From contig CM057230.1 in NCBI GenBank assembly GCA_029891385.1, positions 50,137,414 to 50,201,413 on the forward strand: a stretch of DNA of 64,000 bases, given 5' to 3'. Below are positions 42,546 through 54,235 of this stretch, in pieces (within the stretch, counting starts at the first letter, position 1; each line of letters starts with the position of its first letter). The position numbers and the translations under genes were made by a program. The notes beneath the pieces were generated by a model that was given only the letters and a program-made list of their open reading frames with translations, made no database searches and was not told the DNA's origin. The DNA comes from Erythroxylum novogranatense. Lineage: Eukaryota; Streptophyta; Magnoliopsida; Malpighiales; Erythroxylaceae.

Positions 42546-43936
42546 CATATACTATCAAATGAAACTAAGAAGCGAATGAAACATTTTCAAGGAAAATGGA
42601 AAAGAGAAAAAAAAAAGAATCACACGATAGAAAGAAAGGTAAAAGCATAATAAGCATAATGACCCTAGTGGCTAAGGATAAGGAAGTACATTTTTCTAGG
42701 CCTAGAAACGACCTTGCTTGTGCCATTTCATCAATAAGTAATAAAATAACAATTTCTCCAATAAGTACCATGCAGAGATGATCATTTTCCAACAAAGAGA
42801 TGCACCCTAAAAATACTTAACTAACTGTATATAGACTTTTTAGACATATTAGCTACACTTTGTAAAGTTAAAAGTCTAAAGACAAAACCTACATAACTCC
42901 TAGGTTAAATAAGCCATAATTGTATGTTAACACTCACACCAATGTAACCGATACATAAATGACACCTAAAACTTGGTTTAATCGTAACAATTTTGATGGT
43001 GTGAGTTTTATTGATGTGGGGTTGGCATCTCTTGAAGAAGCTGGTTAATGATAATTTGATATTAAAAGATTTGTTTCCTTCTTCCACTTGCAATTCTTTC
43101 ATATTCATTTATTTATTTATTTTAGCTTTGGTCATCTATTGATTTCGATTTATGTTTTGCAGGGTTATCAATTCTGGACTCGAGCTAATAGGAATGGAGA
43201 TTTCTAAATTAAACTACAATCCATTATTTCAAAAACATAACACTTGTCGTTCCCTAATCTTCTACCCATTAGTAATTTTAGCGGAAACTGCCACTAATTG
43301 CCATTTTCAATGAAGAGAGAAATCAAACCTAATCCTTCACCGAATCAAAACTCATCAACAACACTCAAATATAATTCCATTATGCAACTTTATCATCCTA
43401 TAGCAATCTTAGAAAAACAAAAACAATAAAAGGAGGAATATTAAGGTAGAGAGAGTGTATTTTTACGTACTAAAGGAGAGTTGGCCAACACTGAGACACC
43501 TGCTGGAACGGGAACTAATGGATTCCAAATCCTACTTATGGTGTTGAAAAAGAAAAAGATTGAAAATTAATGTCAACAGAAGTGGCGATGATCGAAGAGA
43601 AGGAAATAAACTTGTTGGGAAAGAACAGGAATAACTTATCTAAAAGAGAGGGATAGACGGTAGAAGGCTGCGTTGGCTTAAAGAGAGATTGAGGTATTTA
43701 GAGAAGAGAATGGCAAGGTAGAGGGAGCGAAAATGAACAAGTTCTGGAGAGTGAAGTGAAAATGAACAAGTTTTTGAAGAACTAAAAATGGGTTTACATT
43801 ACAAGCGAAAGTTAAGGAATAAAAAAACCTAGGATTAGTTATTAGTATTTTTTTCTAGCCAAACAAAGACATAACTAATTTTTTAGAATACATCAGTAAT
43901 AGAATTCTTATTCCAGTTAACCAAACAGGCAGTTAA
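42546..43936. other. Unassigned region with a transposon-like right end
   Basis: No gene is recognised in 1.4 kb. The short ORFs at 42565-42795 and 42905-43108 have no known domain. The right end 'aactggttaaccaaacaggcag' type sequence (read inward CTGCCTGTTTGGTTAACTGG, followed by TTA at 43933-43935) looks like the terminus of a PIF/Harbinger-type element similar to element H. I did not find a convincing matching left end. Confidence 0.35.
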
Positions 43937-44570
43937 TGACACGTTTCACATATTTCAAAGCTTACATGAAGAGGCTTGACTTAAAAAGTTTTTTAGAATT
44001 CTCCTCTAAATTTTAAAAGAGAAAAAGAAGAGTTTAGATGTTTTTAAAATATAATGGACTCTTATGAAAGACCCTGAAAGCTTTTAGAATATGGTGAAAC
44101 ATTATAGAAGACCCTAAAAGCTTTTGAAATATGGGTGAATTTTATGGAAGCTTGTGGAAGCTTATGGAATATAGTAGAACCTTATGGAATATTATGGAAG
44201 AATATAGAATGTTGTAAATAATGTAAGATATATGTAAAATAGTATAAAATATTGTAGAGATTCAATGTAAGTCATTAGATCAAATAGATCAAAACTATCT
44301 ATTTAGGAGATGGAAGGCTATAAATAGTCTTAGACGCTTCATTTGTAAGCATCCTACATGTTACATTCTACATCCTAAATGATACACACTACTTCGAATA
44401 TTCAAGATGAAGTTTTCTTTACAAACACTCTTTAGGATTTCCTTTAGTCTCTAAAATATTTTCTAATTGTGCTAGTCTTATACCTAGCATATTCAAATAA
44501 GGCTAACTTGGTGTAATAGAATAACACTCAAGTGCCATACAATTAATTGGTAAGTAGTCTAAGTCCGTGA
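43937..44570 (+). repeat. 5' LTR of element E
   Basis: Starts TGACACGTTTCACAT and ends shortly before the primer site at 44575; about 0.63 kb, a normal size for Reina/Galadriel elements. Contains CTATAAATA at 44318-44326 as the likely TATA box. The exact end is not certain because the terminal CA is not preserved and no second LTR is available for comparison. Confidence 0.6.
44318..44326 (+). promoter_or_regulatory. TATA box in the LTR of element E
   Basis: CTATAAATA within 'ggctataaatagtcttag', about 380 bp into the LTR, a canonical plant TATA sequence. Confidence 0.6.
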
Positions 44571-44574
44571 TAGT

Positions 44575-44587
44575 TGGTATTAGAACC
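44575..44587 (+). other. Primer binding site of element E (decayed)
   Basis: TGGTATTAGAACC, differing from the tRNA-Met-complementary TGGTATCAGAGCC by two transitions (C to T, G to A). Confidence 0.7.
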
Positions 44588-44599
44588 TTATGATGAAGA

Positions 44600-45790
44600 T
44601 GTTGGGAGCACAAAGTGAGATCACCTACGTTGAAGGTTCTAGGCAATCAAGGAAAGAGAGGTCAATTTTTAGAGATGTTATGGCTTACATGAACGTAAGT
44701 CTGCAAAGGTGGAGATTGTAATAGTCAAAAGGCAAGAGAAGTTTGAGAAGATAGATCAACACATCGAGGGACTTGAGAATGGGTATGAAAAGTTTCATAA
44801 GTATATGCAAGATGCCTTGAACATTGCCATGTCAAAATGCCACAGCCAGTTGAAGGTCTTGGAAGAGACTCTCCAACCCAAGACTGCATTTCTTAAAGAG
44901 AAGCTTGTAAAGGTTGTTGCAGAACTCAAAGAAATAAATGAGGAGTCAGTCTTTTATAAAAATCCATTGCTCAAGGGGAAACAATGTTGTGCCTATGATG
45001 GTCTCCACTCCTTCGAGGGTAGGCATTCTTAAACCAAAGACGTACCAAGGGTTGAGGAATGCAAAGGAGATCAATAATTTCATATGAATCTTGGAGTAAT
45101 ATTTCAAGGTTCTTGGCATAGAGGAGGATGCCAAGAAGATTAACAGTGCTACTCTTTACCTTGAAGATGCCGCCTTAGTATGATGGAATAGGCGATATGG
45201 CAACATTGAGAGGGGCATTTGCACCATTAAGATATGGAGTGAGTTCAAGAAGGAATTTAAATGCCAATTTCATCCCGAGAATGCAGAATAAGAAGCAAAT
45301 GCTAAGCTAAGGTGTCTCTAAAAAAGAGGAACCATTCCAGAGTGCATGAAGGAGTTTTTCAAAGTACTTCTTGAAATTCCTTACTATCTAGATAAAAAAA
45401 ATTTCTTTGCATTTAAGGATGGCTTACAAAATTGGTTAAAGATGGAGATTAAAAGAAATGGTGCTCAAGACCTTGCTACTGCCATGTCCATTTTCACTTC
45501 CTCAATCGAGTTTAAGAGGACTAAGAAGCCCAAATCCCATAAGGACAAAAGTAACAAAGGGAAGAGTGGGGGGAGATAGCCACCAAAGTAAAGAAACTCT
45601 TTATAAATCAGGTAAGTTTGAATATAAGAACCTTAAAGATGATAAGAATAAGTCTACTCTCAAATGTTTCTTTTGTGAGGGATCGCATAATGAAAAAGAT
45701 TGTCCAAAGAAAGCAAAGCTCTCTACTTTAGTAAAAAAAGGGAAGCGCAAGAGAAACAAAGAGAGGAGTCAAATATAGGCTCTTTAAATA
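44600..45790 (+). pseudogene. Gag of element E
   Basis: Pieces in several frames: 44709-45032 (an N-terminal coiled-coil region, 'EKFEKIDQHIEGLENGYEKF'), about 45060-45320 ('VLGIEEDAKKINSATLYLED', 'AALV' then a stop), 45320-45579 ('FFKVLLEIPYYLDKKNFFAF', 'KDGLQNWLKMEIKRNGAQDL') and 45640-45778 with the knuckle 'CFFCEGSHNEKDCPKKAKL' (C-x2-C-x3-H-x4-C). The one-residue-short knuckle followed by K-L-(S/A)-(T/A)-L-V is typical of Reina/Galadriel gag. Confidence 0.8.
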
Positions 45791-46283
45791 TCCTCAAGAA
45801 AAAGTTAAAGTTCCTAAAACTAAGAAGAAGGGACATTCATATGCCGGGGTAAAGGTTGGATACCAAATGACAAAAGCATTAGTAAATACTGGAGCTTCCA
45901 ATAACTTCATACAAGTAAAAGAAGAAAATCAGTTGAAAATCAACTATAACAAGGAACAAGGGTGGATCAAAGCTGTAAACTCATAGCTAAGAGCTACTTT
46001 TGGAATTGCTAGAGATGTCAATGTATGTATTGGAAAATGGTGTGGTTTAATGGATTTCTTTGTAGTTTATATAGATGATTATCCTATAGTACTTAGTATA
46101 GAATTTATGGACCACGTTAAGGTCGTACCTATTCCTTTCTCTAATACCATGTGTATTTTACAGGAAGGAAATACTTGTACGATACCTTTATCACATGAAG
46201 GAAGTTTGTCCACCAAGCAAATATCTTGCCATACAATTCTCTAACGGCGTAAAGAAGATGCAACACTTATATCTAGTGGCATT
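45791..46283 (+). pseudogene. Aspartic protease of element E
   Basis: Reads 'VKVGYQMTKALVNTGASNNF' with NTG in place of the active-site DTG, 'WIKAVNS' then a stop, then 46050-46244 'DFFVVYIDDYPIVLSIEFMD'. The missing catalytic aspartate alone would inactivate it. The Y-I-D-D here is in the protease fold, not an RT active site. Interrupted at 46283 by the solo LTR. Confidence 0.75.
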
Positions 46284-48549
46284 TGTTAGACCCTGAATTT
46301 TTTTTATGATGTCATTAAGCATGAATTGTGATAATTGAGTGATTGTGCCTTAGTTTGATTAAATTGGGAACATTAGTGGATAATTACGGTTTAATGTGGT
46401 TGAATGGGAATTAGTAGGTAAAAATGTGTGAGGGCATTTTGGGAAGTTCATTTAAGTTGGAAGGGACTTAGGCTTATTAAGAGGGGTATGATAGTCTTTG
46501 TTACATGTCTTAGGTTAAAAGAAAAGAGAAGAAAAGAAAAGAAGAAGAAAAGAAGAGAAGAGGAAAAGAAAAGAAGAGAGTGCGCCGTCGGGGAGAGGAA
46601 GAGAAGAAGAAGAGGAGGTTCGGTTCTTGGAGACCTTTGGCAGTTGTGAAGCAGTTTTTGGGTAAGTTATGCTTCGTTTAACTTGTTTTGGTTGGATTTA
46701 AATCTAGAGAATGTGGAATCCGTGAGAATCGAAGGTTTTAGGGTTTTAGGGTGAAAACGGTGAGATTTCTTGGGTTGATGCATTTGTGTTTGATTTCTGA
46801 GTTGATAATGGGTTAGAAATGTAGTTTGAGACTTAATCTATTGTTTAGGTGTGTTGGATTTGGTTAAGGGAAATAATCGAAGTTGGGATGTGCAGGAATC
46901 TGGGTTTCGGAGTCGTTTCCCAGATCCGCACGTCGCGACGTGCGTATGAACACGCCGCGACGTGCGAGGAAGGAAGGCAACGTCACAACGAATTAATATT
47001 TATTCGCCGCGACATGTGACAGCTTGCTCGTCGCGACGTGCAGCGGCTTGTTCGCCGCGACGTGCAAGAGAGGAGCATTCGTCGTGATGTGCATGGGGAT
47101 GACGTCGCGACGTTCGAAGGACTTTGGCTCGTCGCGACGTTCGAAGGCCTTCGCCGCGACGAACGTCCGATTGGTTAAAGTGAGATTTTGATATTTTTAG
47201 GCATATATTGGGCTTCAAATGTCCGATTGAGGTGATTTCAAATTCATTGTGATCTAGAAATAAAGGACTACGAGTTGTATGAAGAAAGGAAGTTCGGAAA
47301 TTATTTCGAAGAGTTCGAGATTTTTGATGGGAGTCGGATGGAGACTTTTAACGCTTTACTTTTGCTTTTCGAGCTTTATTGAATATTTGCTATGGATATT
47401 AATTGTATGAAAACTTGGTTTATTATAGGGAACCAAGCTGATTTGACCCAATCGCAAGAGGAAGGACAACCGTGAGTCTGATACTCAAGCGATACTAGGT
47501 GGGTACTATGTTTATGGTTATTGTGTGTATGGGCAAATTGCCTTGTGTGTGCTTATTTGCTTGCATGATATGACCTTGATAGTATTGAATGATATGAGAA
47601 TTATGGAATGTGCATTTTGATTATGATTATGCATGGATTGATAGGCCTTTATGGCAATGGACAAGAATGAGAATTGAGAAAATATGAAAAATGCTTTGAG
47701 CATGAATCGAATGGATTATGTGATTTGTTTAGGTAAGAGAGTTACGGATGGAGTCACGTGCACATTGACAGTAAAACCTTCTCCCGGCTGCCCACTTGTG
47801 GCAACGAGATCCTTGAGAAATCGGACTCGGATAGTTTAGTTTACGGATTTACCTTTGGGTTATCCGGATCGTTTACGGAACTCTCGAGCCAATTGGTTGT
47901 GCATACATGATTGATTTGATGAGCATATGAGCATAACATATGATGGATTTGATAGATTTGTTGCATAATGATTGTTATGTTGAGAAACAGAAATTGCATG
48001 ACTTACGAATGAATGTGAATAAATTGATGAATTATGACTTCCTAGTGATATGTATATTGCTTGATTATGTGGCTCGTTGCCAATGGCTATAAACGTATAT
48101 GCCACTGAGCTTCGCAGCTCACCCCATTACTCTCCCCTCCTCAGGTGCAGATCGAGACGATTGTCGACCTTGCAAGGCATCGGAAACGTTAAGCTAGTTA
48201 GAAGCCTTGTATAAGTTAGTACTTTGGTTAGCCCACCAGCATGTCATCATGGAGCATACTTTTGTATTTTGGGATTTAATTTCGTTTTGTATTGTGTTAT
48301 ATTTTGAGAATACTGGTTGAATTTCTACGAATGTCAATGACATATGTTTTATGAATTTGAGATGATTAATGCATGTTCAGAATGCGTGTGAAGAATGTAT
48401 GTATATGTACGAGTATATATATTGTGTGTGTATTGAATTATGTGATTGTATGGATGTTGGGATCGGGTCTGACGGTATTTGGGCGCCCGACGCCGGCGCA
48501 ACCTGAGGGGCTACCTCGGGATTCGAACATACGGGGCCCGGGCCCAACA
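46284..48549 (+). repeat. Solo LTR 1 (Tekay-like), 2266 bp
   Basis: Starts TGTTAGACCCTGAATTTTTT and ends GGGCCCGGGCCCAACA, flanked by perfect target duplications gcatt (46279-46283 and 48550-48554). Element E coding continues on both sides. Contains the family block 'gagcttcgcagctcacccca' near 48110 and a CpG-rich repeat tract at 46925-47165. No internal region, so a product of LTR-LTR recombination. Confidence 0.9.
46925..47165. repeat. CpG-rich palindromic repeat tract in solo LTR 1
   Basis: About nine copies of a cg(t/c)cgcgacg(t/a) motif (for example cacgtcgcgacgtgc at about 46928), each centred on the palindrome TCGCGA or a variant. Some copies have decayed by C-to-T or G-to-A change (cgtcgtgatgtgc near 47080). 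Between copies the sequence is unrelated. Confidence 0.9.
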
Positions 48550-48732
48550 GCATTAAAGGATGAAGGAGCATAATCTTCACCAATGAAGTTACCCAAAGGG
48601 ATCTCCAATGTCCTTGAGGAGTTTAAAGATGTGATGCTTCCAAACTTGCCAAAGAAGCTCCCAATGAAACGAGATGTGTATCTTATGATCAGGTTGATGC
48701 AAGGCGTTACCCCACCTGTTATAGTACCATAT
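48550..48732 (+). pseudogene. Protease-RT linker of element E
   Basis: Reads 'MKLPKGISNVLEEFKDVMLP', 'NLPKKLPMKRDVYLMI', 'RLMQGVTPPVIVPY', the conserved linker before gypsy RT, between the solo LTR and the MITE. Confidence 0.75.
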
Positions 48733-48933
48733 TGTTAGGGATGTCAAAAAGGGGCCTAGCCCAACCCTATTTTGGCCTTGGTTGACCGACCCAAACTGGC
48801 CTGTGGCCCAACCATTACTTAAAAAATGACATCATTTTTTACAGTTTTCTTTTAAAAATATATGGTGGGTCGAGTTAGGGTTGGGCTAGACTAAAAGCAG
48901 CCCGAGCTCGACTGACCTATTGACATCTTTACT
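48733..48933. mobile_element. hAT-like MITE, 201 bp
   Basis: Ends 'gttagggatgtcaa' and, inverted, 'agtaaagatgtcaa'. Flanked by taccatat (48725-48732) and tatcatat (48934-48941), a 7-of-8 match to an 8-bp target duplication. The inner arms 'gggcctagcccaacc' and 'gggttgggctaga' also pair. Inserted in the RT linker of element E. Confidence 0.75.
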
Positions 48934-48941
48934 TATCATAT

Positions 48942-49595
48942 GATACCACCAAACTTAAGGAGTTAAGGAAACAACTTAAGGAGTTGTTGGACGCTGGATG
49001 CATTCAACCTTCAAAAGCTCCATATACGCACCTTCACTTTTTCAAAAGAAACACAATGGTTCACTCCAGTTGTGCATTGACTATCGGGCACTCAATAATA
49101 TCACTATGAAGAATATGTATCCTATCTTATTACCTGATGACTTATTTAATCAAGTTGGTGAAGCAAGATGGTGTACCAAGCTTAATTTAAGATTAAGGTA
49201 TTATCAAATGAGGATTGGGGAGGAAGATGTACTAAAGACTACTTATGTTATGAGGTACGATTTCTTTGAATTCTTAGTTATGCCTTTCGGACTTACTGAT
49301 GCACATGCCATATTTTGCACCCTTATGAATCAAATGTTACAAACCTTCTTGGATAAATTTGTTGTGGTGTATTTGGATGATATTATGGTATAAGTAAAAT
49401 ATTGAAAGAGCATGTTATGCACTTATGACAAGTTTTCTAAGTTTTAAGGGAAAATGAGCTATATGTGAAGAAGTAAAAATGTGCTTTCACACAATATAAT
49501 GTTATGTTTTTGATGCACATTATTTGCTGTGGGCAAACTATAGATGGACAAGTCCAAAGTGCACGCCATATATGATTGGGAACCACCAAAGTAAG
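48942..49595 (+). pseudogene. Reverse transcriptase of element E, first part
   Basis: Begins 'TTKLKELRKQLKELLDAGCI', shifts frame near 49010, then 'LFQKKHNGSLQLCIDYRALN', 'NITMKNMYPILLPDDLFNQV', 'WCTKLNLRLRYYQMRIGEED', '[20 protein letters not shown]', 'LDKFVVVYLDDIMV' with a YLDD active site, a stop, and degenerate downstream sequence to 'HI.LGTTK' at about 49590. Typical Reina/Galadriel RT wording. Interrupted by solo LTR 2 at 49596. Confidence 0.85.
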
Positions 49596-52500
49596 TGTTG
49601 GATCCTATTTCCAGAGCCCAACTATCGTTTTGAATATCATAAGACAACATATTTCTTCATTGGGTTATTTCAATGAAATCTCCTTAGTCATCTTTCTCAT
49701 AACATCTCAAACCACAAGGGGTGAGCTCACACCTATCAGGCACCCGAATTACCATTTGAATTCTCTGGAATATTTGTAGAAATAATAATCATCTCATTCG
49801 AATCTCTACAGATCAAGGTATGAGTAAAATATCAAAGTATGTTTAGTAAAGAACCCATTCATGCTCTTTCAATCAATTTCCTCACTCTCCATCAATCTTT
49901 TTCAAATCAACACCAATGGATACAAATTTCTATGGAGAGATAGAAAAATGTTTCAGGAATCTATTGGTTCAAGAATCACTTCATTTGGAGATCGGATGAT
50001 GAAGTTATAGCTAACAGAATCAAATATGATTATGTCCTTAATCATATCTTACCTATCTTGGGACAATGGGCATAACTTCACTATAAACATCGGATTAAGG
50101 TCATTTTAGGATGGTTTCAAAGAGGACTTTGAGATCTACAACTTTTGTGAAGATCCCGAAGAGAGAATTTTCCATTTGATTAAAATCACAAAATTTTGAA
50201 AGTGTACAATGCATGTCCATTAAACGGACATACACCTGTACCTAATGAACGTTCACGGGGTCTGTAGCATTTTCTAAACCCGTAAAGATCTATTTAATGG
50301 ACCTAATATCCGTTTAATGGACATGCATTGGGATGGGGGTGTTTTTACATACAAAATTGTCCATTTAACGGACCTAAAGTCCATCTAATGGACATATGTG
50401 ACACAAAACTCCCTCTAAACATCTCCAATGGTTCCTACATCCATTCTAACATCACTTTCACTCACAATCTTCCCAGATTCACTTCTTCTAATGCAATATC
50501 ACTCCTTAAACATTCAATTACCAATTTGATTACATTAAACTCCCAAATCTCAACTCAAATGACTCATCACATACAACAAGTTCTCATCATTACTATAGTT
50601 GTTCTGTATATACATCCTATACAACATCGCCACTTATAATGATTGTATCTCTTAATTTTGTTATCAAAAAATTTCATACTTCATATTGTTGGAAAGTTAG
50701 AAAGATAAGCTACAACTTTCATGAAGATACCTTTGGCTAATTCTACCTAAATCAATGTAGTTTTTCCATTGAGTTCAAAACACAATTTCCACACTTATAA
50801 AAACCTGCAAAATACAATATCTCTTCATATCAATTCAGCTACTAAGTACTTTTCGTTAAACTCTTGAATCTCATCTCAAATGATTCATCCCATAAAACCT
50901 CTCCAATCTCTAACATGTTATTCTAAAATAAGCAACAATTTGCAATCTCAACAAAGAAGCATATGTATACACACATTCCACTTCCACAATCATCATACTC
51001 AACCTGTAAAATGACAAAATCATACAAAAAAAAGGAATCCTCAAATTCACATTCTCATTACTAAGCAAAGTAAATAGTTGAACAAGCTTTACTTATATAT
51101 CATCATACATATCACTAACTTAAAACAAATACAAGTGGATGCTCAATGTTTGGTATGCTTAATAAACTATCCAAAAGTGTTTGAACTGGCTTAGTACAAA
51201 AGCTAACGATCTCGGAGTTTGTCCAATTTCCTTGTAAGGATCGTTAATTTTCTTGTTCTACACCTGAGGAGGGAATAATGGGGTGAGCTACATAGCTCAG
51301 TGGCTAATGCATTTATAGCCATCAACAATTGACCATAATTCAAACTTATCTACAAGTATAGCTAGCAATTCAACAATTCTTAATCTATTCCAACAATTCA
51401 AGCATTAATTAATTTAGCTCAAAACTCATAACACATAATGTAGTCATTAAACATAATACTTGAATGCATCATACTTGACAATTTAAAGATGCAATGCACA
51501 AACAAATGGCTCAAGATTTTTGTGGAACAAAACGGAAAAATCGAAGTTTACATCGTGAACAAAACGAGTCTAATTTTTTAGGATCTCGTGGCCTCAAGCG
51601 GGCAGTCGAAAGAAGGCTATAGATCAACGTGCATATGACTAACGAAATGGGTTCTTCTCTTGCTCAATCACAAACAAATTTATTCTCAATTCAATCAATC
51701 ACAAATTCTTAATCTCTTGCTTCTTTTTCTTTTTTTATTTCCATTTATACAAAATTCATAACCTTTTTCAAGGCATAAAATAATCATCAATCATCAAGCA
51801 ATTTCCAACATTCACAAATAAGTCAAATTCAAGCAATCAATATACACACAGAGATAAGAATTTGTTCAATTTCACAACAACTATAAATACATTACCTACC
51901 TAATTCGCTAAAAAATCCAAGCTCAAGATTGTTTTTCCTCTTGCTCGTAGTAGGATTCTCTTGGTTTCCTAAAACAACCAAGATTCCATTCAAAAAGACA
52001 TTCTACTAAAATTCATAAACTTCAATAATCAAAAAATGCAATAAACACAAATTAAGTTCAAAACTAACCTACCCATAGTCCATCTAGGTTAGAAAACCCA
52101 AAACCTAATTTAGAAACCCTAAAATCAAATGGGTTCTCTGAAATCATCTTCTTCCAACACAACCCGTCATTCTTTACACAAAACCCCTTTTTCTCTCTAA
52201 CTCCTTCTCTAATAATGCAAGAAGAAAAAAATGAACTTACCTTGACAAGATGATTTCCTTTTTTTTTCCTTTTTCTTTCTTTCTCTCTCACGATTTTCTC
52301 TTCTTCTTCCCTGGCTTCCACGATTCTTCTTCTTCTCCTCCTCACTTCTTTCATGTTTTTTTCTCTTTTTTCTTCACTTTCTCACGAATTCTCTCTCTCT
52401 TTCTTATTTCAAGATCATTTATTTGGTCTTTTTCCCATTTTACCCTTCATTTACTTTGTCCTTCCCATGTTACCCCTTATGTCTATTAAAACTAACATCT

Positions 52501-53052
52501 TATACTTCTAACTCCTTCAAAAAATCTAGACCTTTTCTAATCAGGTAATTAAAGGAATTTGATAACACTTCCTTCTAGAAAAATGTTCATCATTGTCTTA
52601 AGTTTCCAATGACAACAAAATTATTCAATTTGGATCATAAATTTGAAAGTTATACCCCAAACATTTTTGGACTAATTTTTTGCTGAAATAATATTCTATA
52701 CTCAACTTCCATCCAAAAATTGAAATTCTTAGAGACTAAATTAAAACTCAATTTCATAATACCATTTATATCCCTATATTTCTAGTTTACTCCAAATCAA
52801 AAATCATCTCATTTGGATAACTAGAAAAAAAAAGTTATGGCTAAAACACCGAAGCATACTCAGTGAACATGTTTCAACTATAGTTTCCAGCTTCTAACTT
52901 CCAACATTTCACATATAACCCATCTTATACCTAAACCATCTTTTCTACTTCATTTCAAATTCAAGAATTCTACTTTTTCTTTACACATAACTAATTGCCA
53001 ATAATTTCTCATTTAATAGTTCTGACTTCTAAAAAAAGTTCGGGGTCCAACA
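49596..53052 (-). repeat. Solo LTR 2 (Tekay-like), 3457 bp
   Basis: The minus strand starts TGTTGGACCCCGAAC at 53052 and the plus strand starts TGTTGGATCCTATTTCC at 49596. Flanks gtaag (49591-49595) and gtagg (53053-53057), a 4-of-5 target duplication. The RT connection region of element E resumes immediately at 53058. The block 'cacctgaggagggaataatg' near 51262 matches the element D LTR family. A repeat tract of tccattt.a.ggac units lies at 50208-50400. Confidence 0.85.
50208..50400. repeat. Palindromic GTCCATTTAA.GGAC tract in solo LTR 2
   Basis: About six copies of tcc(a/g)t(t/c)(t/a)aa(t/c)ggac, e.g. gtccattaaacggac near 50216, atccgtttaatggac near 50308, gtccatttaacggac near 50359 and gtccatctaatggac near 50381. 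Each copy is nearly self-complementary (tcc...gga). Confidence 0.85.
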
Positions 53053-53057
53053 GTAGG

Positions 53058-53640
53058 GATCAAAATTGCATTTCTTCCTTGGTCTCATCAACTACTATTG
53101 AAAGTTTATTAAAGGATATTCCTCCCTTGCATATCCACTCACCGATTTATTGAAGGAGAATAGAGCATGGATTGGGAAGCAAGGTGTGAAAAGCATTTGA
53201 GGCCCTAAAGAAGAAGTGATAGAGGAACCCGTATTGGCACTTCCTAACTTCACTAAGCCATATGAGGTATATATCGATGCCTTCGATTTTGCACTTGGTG
53301 GTGTTTTGATGCAGGATGGACATCTAATTGCTTATGAGAGTTGTAAGCTAAATAATGCTGAACATCGGTACATCGTATAAGAAAAAGAGATGATCTCAGT
53401 GGTGCATTATTTGCGAATTTGGAGACATTACTTGTTAAGGTAAAAGTTCATGGTGAAGATGGATAATATTGCCACTAACTATTTCCTCACACAAAAGAAG
53501 CTAACACCAAAGTAAGTTAGATGGCAAGCCTTCTTGGTGCAATTCGACTTTGTGATGGAGTACAAGCCTAGAAAGGTCAACCTAGTTATTGATGTCATTA
53601 ATAGAAAAGAGGAGCTTTCTGCCATCATAAGGTCCAAGTT
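53058..53640 (+). pseudogene. RT end and RNase H of element E
   Basis: Broken frames: 'FLGLINYY'-type start near 53080, then about 53238-53400 'LPNFTKPYEVYIDAFDFALG', 'GVLMQDGHLIAYESCKLNNA', 'EHRYIV' and 53400-53640 'EKEMISVVHYLRIWRHYLL', 'DNIATNYFLTQKKLTPK', 'WQAFLVQFDFVMEYKPRKVN'. RNase H with the first catalytic D (YIDAFD). Stops and frameshifts are frequent. Confidence 0.8.
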
Positions 53641-54235
53641 TTCCTTTATTTGACAAAATAAAAGATAGACTTGAACAAGACTCGCAAGCCAAGAGTTTAG
53701 TGGAGTTAACTAGACATAGGGACACATGACAATTTTGGTTTAAAGATAGCAGACTTATCACCAAAGGCGATATAATTTATGTCCCTAAATGATAAGAGCT
53801 ATAAAAGGAAATCATTAAGGAGCTTCATAACTCCAAGTAAGCGAGACATCCTAGAGTAATTCACACGTTGGCTCTTATGAAGCGCATATATTATTGGCCC
53901 TAAATGCGTGATGACATCAAGCTCTATGTAAGAGCATGTCTTATATGCCAATAAGACAAAATGAATCAACGCCAACTAGTAAGTTTACTAGAGCCATTAC
54001 CTATTTCAGAGAATCCATAGGAGAGTATCTCTATGGATTTCATTACAAGCCTACCAAAGTCTAAAGGATGTAGTAAAATCATGGTAGTGGTAGACCATTT
54101 TAGCAAATATGATGTTTTCATCCCTATACTGGTGAAATTCGTATTCGAGGATGTGGCACTCTTATTCTTTAAGCACGTGGTGAAGTACTATGGTATTACA
54201 AAGACAACTGTGAGCGATCGAGATAATCACTTCAT
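53641..54235 (+). pseudogene. Integrase of element E (zinc-binding part and truncated core)
   Basis: Degenerate zinc-binding part near 53790-53960 ('HPRV'-like and 'CLICQ'-like words in shifting frames), then the core at 54033-54235: 'MDFITSLPKSKGCSKIMVVV', 'DHFSKYDVFIPILVKFVFED', 'VALLFFKHVVKYYGITKTTV', 'SDRDNHFI'. The first two catalytic aspartates are visible. Homology ends abruptly at about 54235. Confidence 0.75.

Larger units (their letters stand above)
43937..54235 (+). mobile_element. Reina/Galadriel-like Ty3/gypsy retrotransposon (element E), triply interrupted
   Basis: Plus strand: 5' LTR (43937 to about 44570), tRNA-Met-type primer site, gag with a short zinc knuckle, protease, RT, RNase H and integrase. 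The coding order runs through three later insertions: solo LTR 46284-48549, MITE 48733-48933 and solo LTR 49596-53052. In each case the element's protein sequence resumes on the other side. The 3' part is lost: homology stops in the integrase core near 54235. Many stops show it is one of the oldest elements here. Confidence 0.85.

Noticed and set aside
46050..46244. YIDD in this ORF as an RT active site
   Set aside because: It lies in the protease region of element E; the true RT active site (YLDD) is at about 49380.
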